From the NCBI RefSeq assembly GCF_902459535.1, contig NZ_LR699553.1, positions 620,001 through 684,000 on the forward strand: a DNA stretch of 64,000 bases, written 5' to 3'. The DNA is from Paraburkholderia dioscoreae (GTDB lineage: Bacteria; Pseudomonadota; Gammaproteobacteria; Burkholderiales; Burkholderiaceae). Positions 53,086 to 59,537 of the stretch are shown piece by piece. Below the pieces are notes generated by a model. It was not told the DNA's origin and searched no databases. It saw only the letters and a list, made by a program, of their open reading frames with translations. Each line of letters starts with the position of its first letter. Position 1 is the stretch's first letter. A program made the position numbers and the translations under genes.

Positions 53086-53354
53086 TCAGTCCTGACGTTG
53101 ATATGTGCGATCTTGACTGGCTGGCGCTGGAAGTCGAGCATCGTCATTCTCCCTGTTCATCAAATCCGGCAGCCCTACAATATGCCGGTCCGGCTCGGGG
53201 GCTTGTCACCCTTGCGGAGAAATTCAGTCGCGTGGCGGACGCGGAAGACATCATGTTCGCGCTGATCGCGACCGACAATCTGATTCTGCTTGACGAAGAT
53301 GTGCGTGCGACCGTTCTCAGGCCGCCGACGACTGCAACCGCAATCGCGGCCTGA
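53079..53354 (+). CDS. Small hypothetical protein
   Basis: A 91-residue open frame, MYFSPDVDMCDLDWLALEVE to TTATAIAA, with no recognised domain and no clear ribosome site. Its only support is a textbook terminator on the same strand 23 bases after the stop. It lies beside decayed genes and may itself be a remnant. Confidence 0.3.
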   Translation: MYFSPDVDMCDLDWLALEVEHRHSPCSSNPAALQYAGPARGLVTLAEKFSRVADAEDIMFALIATDNLILLDEDVRATVLRPPTTATAIAA

Positions 53355-53376
53355 ATGACGTCGAGGGACGTTTGAC

Positions 53377-53409
53377 GACAGGGCGCGATTATTCACGCCC
53401 TGTCTTTTT
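53377..53409 (+). terminator. Rho-independent terminator
   Basis: GACAGGGCG and CGCCCTGTC pair perfectly around a ten-base loop, followed by TTTTT. It shows that transcription from the left once ended here. Confidence 0.85.
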
Positions 53410-53885
53410 GGGAAACCTGCAGGTGCCGGTCCACTGGCATTAGGCCCGCAGGCGGTCAAAGGGAAAAGACCCGCCTGCTCATGCCCGTCCCTGTCGTGGA
53501 CCAGCAGGTCGATTTAATCACACTTAATTTCACCCAGTGACGTCGTGACGAAATTTGACAGATGAGTCCTGCGTTTTCAGATTCTTGGGTACGAGACGGG
53601 CTGGACGGACCGCGCAGCAAACGGAGACAGCCGGCCGCAGCAATAGCGGAGTACGTCGGCAGCGCGGTTTACGCGAGTAAGCACTGGCATGACCACGCGA
53701 TAGCCACGAAGGTATAAAAAGCGTCCGCCATGCATCATGGCAAATCACGCGTGACCATACAGCACGCATCAATCCCCTTTCTTTTCAGAATTGCCTGATG
53801 TGAAGTGATTCGTTTGCGCGATACGTTTCAATCGTAGCCAAGCTACTTTTTGTCGCACAACGATTCACGCTCAATAAGAAAAGCA
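53410..53885. other. Intergenic region, no gene seen
   Basis: Between the terminator and the exported protein gene I see only short frames without ribosome sites. Base composition falls in GC toward the right, where the promoter of the next three genes should be. Confidence 0.4.
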
Positions 53886-54335
53886 ATGACGAATAGACGA
53901 TTATTTTTGCATGTCGGTGCACTTTCGCTTGCCGGCATCGCCTCGCGCGTCACACAGGCGGCCCCTGCAACCCCTCAACTTCCAGGGACGGCACGACGTG
54001 GTTACGCGCTAACGAACGGCGCAACGGCACTCAAGCGTGATGACGGGGCGTGGATATTCTGGGTGCGTCTCATCAATTTTGATGATCCTAAAAGCGATAT
54101 ATCTGGCAGTTTGCAGATATCAACTGATAGAGCTTTCTCACAGATCGTGGACGTAGTGCCACTGACCTTTTCTCAGTCGAAGTCATTCATCGCGCAGCCG
54201 GTTTACCAGCCAAAAACCGGCAATGTACAGCTTTACTATCGCTATGTAGTTGGGGCGGAGCCGTCCGTCGCGCCGTCCGTTAGTTCGGTTGTGAACTCAA
54301 TTGCTCCCTGGAGTAAAGAATCGAAGGCGGAATGA
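53886..54335 (+). CDS. Exported Ig-like protein (PhoD N-terminal-like), unknown function
   Basis: A 149-residue protein. The N terminus TNRRLFLHVGALSLAGIASR with a following TQA-APA site looks like a Tat or Sec signal peptide. The mature part reads as a beta sandwich (DDGAWIFWVRLINFDDPKSD, LQISTDRAFSQIVDVV, VQLYYRYVVG), resembling the Ig-like N-terminal domain of PhoD-type alkaline phosphatases without the enzyme domain. The next gene begins one base after its stop, so they are coupled. AT-rich codon use points to foreign origin. Role unknown. Confidence 0.65.
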   Translation: MTNRRLFLHVGALSLAGIASRVTQAAPATPQLPGTARRGYALTNGATALKRDDGAWIFWVRLINFDDPKSDISGSLQISTDRAFSQIVDVVPLTFSQSKSFIAQPVYQPKTGNVQLYYRYVVGAEPSVAPSVSSVVNSIAPWSKESKAE

Positions 54336-54336
54336 A

Positions 54337-55092
54337 ATGGCATCAACAGAATTGATTGTGCACTTTATGGAAGCTGGCTCCAATAACATGGGGACGTTTC
54401 AGGCCTTCATGGGCATCGCTCAGAATCCGCGTGACTCACTGTCGATCTTGCACACCGGGACAACGGTTGTCGCGACCATAAGCAATGTGGCTCAGATGCT
54501 ACAACCGATCCGTATCGTTACCAATCAACTAGTTGCGACAACCGCGCTAACCCGGCTCATGGTGGACTGGAAAGACCCGAATAAAAAAGTGGATCCTGGG
54601 GATGTTCTAACGCTTGTAAGCGCCTCCGGTACGATTGCTCTCACGGTACTGGCGCTTGCGGAAATCGGCCCTACTGCGGCTATAGCAATTAGCGCTGTCG
54701 TATTGGCATCTGACCTTCAATCCGCATTTCAACCGTATCTGAATTCGACGAGCGCTTTGCTCGGCAGGCTTCTTGCGAGCCAGATTCAACTTACGAAGCC
54801 CGCATCCACCGCGAGTTGTTCGCTCTATTGGGGGAATACTGTTGTCGGAAGCGGATATGGTTTTTACACATACGATGAAATAATGTCCGCAAAAGGATTG
54901 TTTGTCTGCATGACCGATAACGGTGCGTCCGGACAAACCTTTTTTATTAGAGGCTCGCCAGTTCCGGGTAGTCTCACGCCAGTAGGAGAAGACGCATACA
55001 AGGATGCGTTCTGCCGGAATCTTGCCAAGGAGCAGGGCTGGAGCGATGTGGAAAGCGGAGTGGCGTTTTGCAAAAGCGTGACATACAAGTGA
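54337..55092 (+). CDS. Hydrophobic-hairpin protein, candidate effector
   Basis: A 251-residue protein I do not recognise. Residues 89-126 form a hydrophobic double segment (DVLTLVSASGTIALTVLALA, then TAAIAISAVVLAS) between polar helices, an arrangement seen in pore-forming or membrane-inserting toxins. The C-terminal third has four cysteines (ASCSLYWG, FVCMTDNG, FCRNLAKEQGW, FCKSVTYK). It has no signal peptide. The following gene encodes a small four-helix membrane protein that could be its antidote. Toxin function is a guess from layout only. Confidence 0.6.
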   Translation: MASTELIVHFMEAGSNNMGTFQAFMGIAQNPRDSLSILHTGTTVVATISNVAQMLQPIRIVTNQLVATTALTRLMVDWKDPNKKVDPGDVLTLVSASGTIALTVLALAEIGPTAAIAISAVVLASDLQSAFQPYLNSTSALLGRLLASQIQLTKPASTASCSLYWGNTVVGSGYGFYTYDEIMSAKGLFVCMTDNGASGQTFFIRGSPVPGSLTPVGEDAYKDAFCRNLAKEQGWSDVESGVAFCKSVTYK

Positions 55093-55094
55093 CC

Positions 55095-55487
55095 ATGATG
55101 ACAATGCCGCGCTCTATCAAGGCTTTGCTAACGGGCTTCGCTGTTGCATTTGGCTGTGAAGCCGTAGTCCTAATAGCGATGCTCTACCACTGTTCTTTAC
55201 CCTGGGCTGGTTATCTTGCTGCACTGGCAAGCCTGATGGCGAACCCGTTCGCATTGAGTCTCGCGTTAAGGGGGAAAACGCGCGGCTATGCTTTATTAAA
55301 ATGGACCGCGGCTTTCAGTTTCTTGTGGACGCTTTGGGGCGGCGCGTATCTCTACATGCTTGGAGTGTGGGCTATCGCGTTGATAGCGGCTTGCGTATGG
55401 CTTCGCGTGATAGCCTTGCTGATGATGCGCGGCAAGTCGGCAAAGGAGTGGATCAACACCGACATCATCCAATCTTCCAATTGGTGA
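55095..55487 (+). CDS. Small four-helix membrane protein, candidate immunity protein
   Basis: A 130-residue protein with four hydrophobic helices: LLTGFAVAFGCEAVVLIAML, LPWAGYLAALASLMANPFAL, LKWTAAFSFLWTLWGGAYLY and VWAIALIAACVWLRVIALLM. It starts three bases after the preceding stop; ATG codons at 55098 and 55104 are alternatives. Small membrane proteins directly after a membrane-active effector are often its immunity partner. No family recognised. A terminator follows. Confidence 0.6.
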   Translation: MMTMPRSIKALLTGFAVAFGCEAVVLIAMLYHCSLPWAGYLAALASLMANPFALSLALRGKTRGYALLKWTAAFSFLWTLWGGAYLYMLGVWAIALIAACVWLRVIALLMMRGKSAKEWINTDIIQSSNW

Positions 55488-55521
55488 CGTTAAGCGGAGA
55501 ATTGCTCGACCATTGATGTCC

Positions 55522-55546
55522 CGGCCCGCTTCGCGCGGCCTTTTCC
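55522..55546 (+). terminator. Rho-independent terminator
   Basis: GGCCCGC and GCGCGGCC pair around TTC, followed by TTTTCC. It ends the three-gene unit that starts at 53886. Confidence 0.6.
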
Positions 55547-55583
55547 GTTTCCTCACATACCGCTTGCGATGCTGGCTCGAATT

Positions 55584-56045
55584 TCAGCGCAACATCCACG
55601 GCTTGAGTAGCCGGTAAACAATGAGTGACTTGCGCAGCGCAAGCATCGACCACGCATTACCCCCCACCATGACGGAAATCAGCACCACCATGAAGGCCGT
55701 GCTTGTATCCGGACGCAGTGCCCTGAGCAGGAAAACGATTCCGAAAAGGATCGTGAACGCACAAATGGCGCCCCGCTGACCGGGCGAATCCACGCCGCAA
55801 ATTTCGCCGGTTGCGTGATTGAGCCAACCCGCCAGCGTTTGCCAGTTCTCAGGATCACGCAATACCGCAGTCACGACCATGCCATTGTCCAGCCGGGGAT
55901 TGCCACGCATCACGACGGCATATTGGCGCTTCCCCGCAATCGTGGCATTGAATGTAACGCCCTGCGTGGTGGAGTTGTACTTGTCTTTCACGACAACGAT
56001 GCCGCCGATATTTTCAAGCGTGACTGTAACAGCGTGATATGTCAT
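55584..56045 (-). CDS. Hypothetical membrane protein
   Basis: A 153-residue protein. The N-terminal 70 residues look like a soluble beta-rich domain (AVTVTLENIGGIVVVKDKYN, AVVMRGNPRLDNGMVV), then GWLNHATGEICG, and the C-terminal part has two hydrophobic helices (GAICAFTILFGIVFLLRAL and FMVVLISVMVGGNAWSMLA). There is no signal peptide. Its start overlaps the upstream gene by four bases (ATGA), so they are a pair. No family recognised; it converges on the three-gene unit to its left. Confidence 0.6.
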   Translation of the reverse strand: MTYHAVTVTLENIGGIVVVKDKYNSTTQGVTFNATIAGKRQYAVVMRGNPRLDNGMVVTAVLRDPENWQTLAGWLNHATGEICGVDSPGQRGAICAFTILFGIVFLLRALRPDTSTAFMVVLISVMVGGNAWSMLALRKSLIVYRLLKPWMLR

Positions 56046-56353
56046 ATGCGCAACGTGCCGGGGCGGGTGTGGAAACGCTCAAATATATGTGATGCGCCGC
56101 ACGGAGGCGTGCCAAGGAAGGACTCGCAGCAGGGGGAACCGAGGGACCGCCTGAGCGCGCGATCCATTGCACCGCGTTGCGCGGGATGCAGATATCGGAC
56201 CAATCTGATTTCCGCGAGACCGGACCACGTCAGCGTCACATCGTTACGGAGCAGAAGGCATTGCAAGCCTCTCGCCATGAAGCTGTACTCGTCCTGCTCC
56301 AGTTCCCACGGCTCCGGCATGCGAGACATGCGCCCATCGTCGTGTGTATTCAT
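56042..56353 (-). CDS. Small hypothetical protein, paired with the preceding membrane protein
   Basis: A 103-residue soluble protein rich in Arg and Glu (PEPWELEQDEYSFMARGLQC, LAEIRLVRYLHPAQRGAMDR) with a cysteine pair in GSPCCESFLG. Its stop overlaps the start of the next gene. ATG 56353 is a guess; an ATG at 56368 would add five residues. No family recognised. Confidence 0.5.
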   Translation of the reverse strand: MNTHDDGRMSRMPEPWELEQDEYSFMARGLQCLLLRNDVTLTWSGLAEIRLVRYLHPAQRGAMDRALRRSLGSPCCESFLGTPPCGASHIFERFHTRPGTLRI

Positions 56354-56397
56354 TGCAGCGTCTCTCACTGTCGCGTTTTACAACGGCAGCTCATAAG

Positions 56398-56484
56398 CGG
56401 GGCCCTCGCACAGTCGCGGTAGTGGTGCATCTGGAATCCGTGTTCTCGCACATTCGGCGCATGTGACAAGGCCGTCATGCTTCC
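56398..56484 (+). repeat. Left arm of the 1.36-kb inverted-repeat unit
   Basis: It reads GGGGCCCTCGCACAG, GTAGTGGTGCATCTGGAAT, CTCGCACATTCGGCGCA and GTGACAAGGCCGTCAT in order. The same words in the same order occur in the reverse complement of 57677-57758, with scattered mismatches. Confidence 0.8.
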
Positions 56485-56673
56485 GTCGCGGTAGTTCGTC
56501 TGCACATCGCCGAGGGTTTTTGCAGAAATTTCCTGGGTGGTGTAGTCCTCCGTTCGGGAGGATGTTTGCGAAATATCGGAATTCGTGGCCGCGGACGCGT
56601 TTTAGTCCATACGCATAACCACTCGCGGGATGATGTCGCTAAACTTGGTTTGTCGTGCGGTTCACGGCAAACA

Positions 56674-56822
56674 GGGTTCGCAGCCTGTGTTACGTAGAAC
56701 CCGCATGCTTGCACAAGCAGGAGTGCGGCTGCCTTCGCACGTCTTTTTCTCATGGGCGGGCCTTGGCGGGGGAGCCTCAAGGCTCACCGGTTGTTGGTTC
56801 TACGTGCCGGTCTGCGAATCCC
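56674..56822. ncRNA. Candidate structured RNA element
   Basis: GGGTTCGCAG...TACGTAGAACC (56674-56701) is complementary to GGTTCTACGT...CTGCGAATCCC (56796-56822), closing a 93-base loop. Inside are three more hairpins: TGCTT/AAGCA (56706-56719), GTGCG/CGCAC (56723-56740) and GAGCC-TCAA-GGCTC (56772-56785). Four nested helices in 149 bases is far beyond chance. One frame across it has GEPQGSPV, loosely like the Ash proteins of P4-type phages, whose region also makes regulatory RNA. Strand and role are unknown. Confidence 0.55.
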
Positions 56823-56893
56823 GTCATTGTGCCCGCTCACCAACGTTCAAGTGAGTGTCGGGCGATCCGAGTAAGTTTCAGGGAGATCGCGTC

Positions 56894-57346
56894 ATGAGTA
56901 AATCCGTCAAGAATTCACGCACCACGTCGCGCCCGCCGGTTGAGGCGCTTCAATACGAGAAACTCGCTTTGTCTGCATTTGGGCTGGTTGAACGGCAACT
57001 GAGCCAACTGGAGAAGCTGATTACGCTTGCGGCCTCAATAGTTAGGAGTCCGGCGGTGACGCGTGAAGAACGGCATCGGCAGAGGAGATTGCTGGAGCTG
57101 CTGATCGACACGGGCGAAGATTACCAGAGGGAGGCCGAGATCGACCGTGAGTTGTATCAGGTCATTGCACTGGACGCGAAAGGAGTACCTCAAAGCCGGA
57201 TCACGGCGCGTCACGCGGCGAACCTTCTGGCCAAGGCGAGTCGGAAGCCATCAGACAATCGCGAACGAATCGGCGCAACCAGGGTAGTGCCGAGCAGGGC
57301 GATTCGCTTCAAAACGATGGCGCGACGTATAGCAACGGCGCACTGA
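56894..57346 (+). CDS. Hypothetical helical protein inside the repeat unit
   Basis: A 150-residue protein with a strong ribosome site (AGGGAG, eight bases before ATG 56894). It is mostly helix: EKLALSAFGLVERQLSQLEK, then a basic stretch TREERHRQRRLLELLIDTGE and a lysine- and arginine-rich end. It has no cysteines and no signal. I do not recognise it. It is the only plausible gene between the two arms of the inverted repeat and follows the structured RNA by about 70 bases, so RNA and protein may belong together. Confidence 0.6.
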   Translation: MSKSVKNSRTTSRPPVEALQYEKLALSAFGLVERQLSQLEKLITLAASIVRSPAVTREERHRQRRLLELLIDTGEDYQREAEIDRELYQVIALDAKGVPQSRITARHAANLLAKASRKPSDNRERIGATRVVPSRAIRFKTMARRIATAH

Positions 57347-57676
57347 CACAGAGACACAGCACTTCAGACCAGCCTCGAAAAGAGATACAGAAGAGCGGTA
57401 CAAACGGAAGACGCAAACAACAGACGCAAACAATAGACGCACCATATGCGTTGTTCGTATCTGAAGGGTACGGCGTTAAAACTTGGAACGCGGGCCGAAT
57501 TCCTGTGCGGTGAGTGCCGTATGAAACGCATATGCGTTCAAGCGAAACGCGCCTTGAACAAGTGGAAGCTTATTCCGGCGTCTCGCCGAGGCGAAGCCGA
57601 CGGCCTAACCGCATTTAAACGAAGTCTCTGGTTTTGAGCAGACCGTTCAGACGAGCGCGTAGCGTGAGGCGGGAAG
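57347..57676. other. Non-coding part of the repeat unit
   Basis: It holds a 13-base tandem repeat (AGACGCAAACAAC, then AGACGCAAACAAT, then a third partial copy; 57412-57445) and a palindrome ACGCATATGCGT near 57530. A 63-residue open frame here (57446-57637) is not convincing. Confidence 0.4.
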
Positions 57677-57758
57677 TATGACGGCCTTGTCACTTGCGCC
57701 GAATGTGCGAGAGTGCAGATTCCAGATGCACCACTACCGTGGCTGCGCGAGGGCCCCG
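57677..57758 (-). repeat. Right arm of the 1.36-kb inverted-repeat unit
   Basis: In reverse complement it reads GGGGCCCTCGCGCAG, GTAGTGGTGCATCTGGAAT, CTCGCACATTCGGCGCA and GTGACAAGGCCGTCAT, matching 56398-56484 with scattered mismatches. Confidence 0.8.
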
Positions 57759-57794
57759 TTTAAGAACTAGCGGTGTGAGCCGCTTTCTTTGCTT

Positions 57795-57820
57795 ACTTTC
57801 TTTGCGGCCGCAAAGAAAGT
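57795..57820. repeat. Perfect 26-base palindrome
   Basis: ACTTTCTTTGCGG and CCGCAAAGAAAGT are exact complements with no loop. I recall GCAAAGAAAGT-type words as a frequent intergenic repeat in Burkholderia genomes. It lies between the 1.36-kb unit and the right island repeat. Confidence 0.8.
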
Positions 57821-57828
57821 GAGTGCCG

Positions 57829-57878
57829 CCCCGCACAGGGGCAACCCTAATAAACCAAAAACAATTCAAAAAAAGGCC
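57829..57878 (-). repeat. Right copy of the ~50-bp inverted repeat flanking the island
   Basis: It matches the reverse complement of 50055-50105 (CCCCGCACAGG, GCAACCCTAATAAACC, CAATTC, AAAGGCC on the plus strand). It stands about 57 bases beyond the stop of the MFS gene, as the left copy stands beyond aspD. Confidence 0.8.
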
Positions 57879-57935
57879 AAAACCCGAAGCTCCCCGAAAA
57901 AAAGGCCCCACCCCAAACAGCCCCGAAAAAAAACC

Positions 57936-59147
57936 TCAAAGCGCCGCAGGCAAATTAGTAACCTTAGCATTCCGAAGATAAAGAAAAGCCGAGAGCCCCA
58001 CAGCCACGGCAGCGGCAACCGCCGCAAAGAGAAACACCGACCCATACCCAAACTCACCTGCAATATACCCAGCCAACGGCCCGGTAATCCCAAGCGAGAG
58101 ATCAAGAAAAACAGAATAAGCCGACAACGCCGCTCCCCGGCTAGCCGGCGGCACGAGCCCAACAGCCTCGACCCCAAGAGCGGGAAACACCAAAGCAAAC
58201 CCAAACCCGGTCAAAGCCGCCCCGGCGAGAGCAACATGCGGCTCCGGCGCAAGCCACAACATCAGCAACCCGGCGCATTCAAACGAAAACGAAGCAATCG
58301 CGACCCGAAATCCACCATAGGTCTTGATCGTATTGGCGAACAGCAACCGCGCCCCGATAAACAGCGTACCGAACACGGTCAACGAAAGCGCCGCATTCGG
58401 CCAATGCTTCGCCGCATAAAATAGCGTAATGAAAGTAGCGATCGACCCAAACCCGGCCGAGCCAAGCGCCAACCCGATCCCATGCGGCAACACGCGAGTA
58501 AACACACTTCGGTACGACATGCGCTCGCCGTGCACGATCGGCACCGGTGCAATAGGACGAGCCAGATAAAACCCGAGCGCCGCCAGCAGAATCACCAGAA
58601 TCCCCAGCGCCGCAAACCCGACCGCGTGCGCAATCGCCACGCCGAGCGGCGCACCGACCGCCAACGCGCCATACGTCGCGATGCCGTTCCACGAAATCAC
58701 CCGCGCATTGTTGCTTGTGCCCACCCGGCCAATACCCCACAGAATCGCACCCGTGCCGCACAGGCTCTCGCCGAATCCCAGCACGAGTCGGCTGCACACC
58801 AGCAACCCGAGGCTCAGCACGGACCAGCGGCCACACAGCACGGCCAGCAACAACAGCACTCCGCTCGCGCCACAACCCAGCAAGCCGATCGTAACGGTCC
58901 GTTTCGGCCCCAGCGTATCCGCGGAACGGCCGGCCAGCGGCCGCGATGCCAGCGTAGCCAGGTATTGCACGCTGATCGCCGCACCCGCCAGCACGGCGCT
59001 GTACCCCAGGTCGTCGTGGACGTAGCCCGGCAACACCGCCAGCGGAATGCCGATCGTCAGGTAGCAAAGAAAGGTGAAAAAGACGACCGGAATGATCTGG
59101 AGAGTGGTCGCAAATTCGCTGTGAGGTGTCGCTGAGTCGGTGGACAT
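57936..59147 (-). CDS. MFS transporter (YfcJ/YhhS-like)
   Basis: A 403-residue inner-membrane protein with twelve helices. FFTFLCYLTIGIPLAVLPGY in helix 1 and LASRPLAGRSADTLGPKRTV between helices 2 and 3 fit the YhhS/YfcJ group, exporters of uncertain substrate. The C-terminal third (about 57936-58300) uses G/T-rich codons on the coding strand, unlike the start of the gene, as in the 3' end of aspD on the other side of the island. It is divergent from xdhA. Confidence 0.88.
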   Translation of the reverse strand: MSTDSATPHSEFATTLQIIPVVFFTFLCYLTIGIPLAVLPGYVHDDLGYSAVLAGAAISVQYLATLASRPLAGRSADTLGPKRTVTIGLLGCGASGVLLLLAVLCGRWSVLSLGLLVCSRLVLGFGESLCGTGAILWGIGRVGTSNNARVISWNGIATYGALAVGAPLGVAIAHAVGFAALGILVILLAALGFYLARPIAPVPIVHGERMSYRSVFTRVLPHGIGLALGSAGFGSIATFITLFYAAKHWPNAALSLTVFGTLFIGARLLFANTIKTYGGFRVAIASFSFECAGLLMLWLAPEPHVALAGAALTGFGFALVFPALGVEAVGLVPPASRGAALSAYSVFLDLSLGITGPLAGYIAGEFGYGSVFLFAAVAAAVAVGLSAFLYLRNAKVTNLPAAL

Positions 59148-59537
59148 GGGGAAAACGAGACTTGAATTCGGCGGGAAGACGTGATTTTCACATGGAACCG
59201 ATTCTCTTGCAGAACTTGCTTAATAAATCGACCTGCAAAAAGCCATTTCAGGAACCTTATAGTGGGCCGGTTTCGGCCCGTTCAGGCCTGTTTTCCCGGC
59301 ATGAGCAGCAAAAGCGGTTCACTACAGATTGTCTGCTGAGCAATATAAAAACCAAAAATAAGGCAAAAATTCAAATGCACCATAAGTCAACCGCCCCTCA
59401 AACCCATCTCGATATCTTTTTGCGGATATGTCCCTCATGCGATCGGAGCTATGGGTTGTGTTTATTGACGGTGATAGTTTTCAAACCATCCCTGCTGCAC
59501 GTCCCCGCGGACACAGAACATTCGAGAGTAACGAGAC
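59148..59537. other. Intergenic region between MFS gene and xdhA
   Basis: A 390-base AT-richer gap that must hold both divergent promoters. I see no gene, strong hairpin or clear operator in it. Confidence 0.4.

Noticed and set aside
53175..53459. A 94-residue minus-strand frame through the isolated terminator
   Set aside because: It reads across a strong terminator hairpin and shows no domain.
57446..57637. A 63-residue open frame with LCGECRMKRIC
   Set aside because: Two Cys pairs are suggestive, but there is no ribosome site and no family likeness; most likely chance.
50055..57878. The island-flanking repeats as attL/attR
   Set aside because: They are inverted, not direct, and not next to a tRNA gene, so simple integrase-made attachment sites do not fit.
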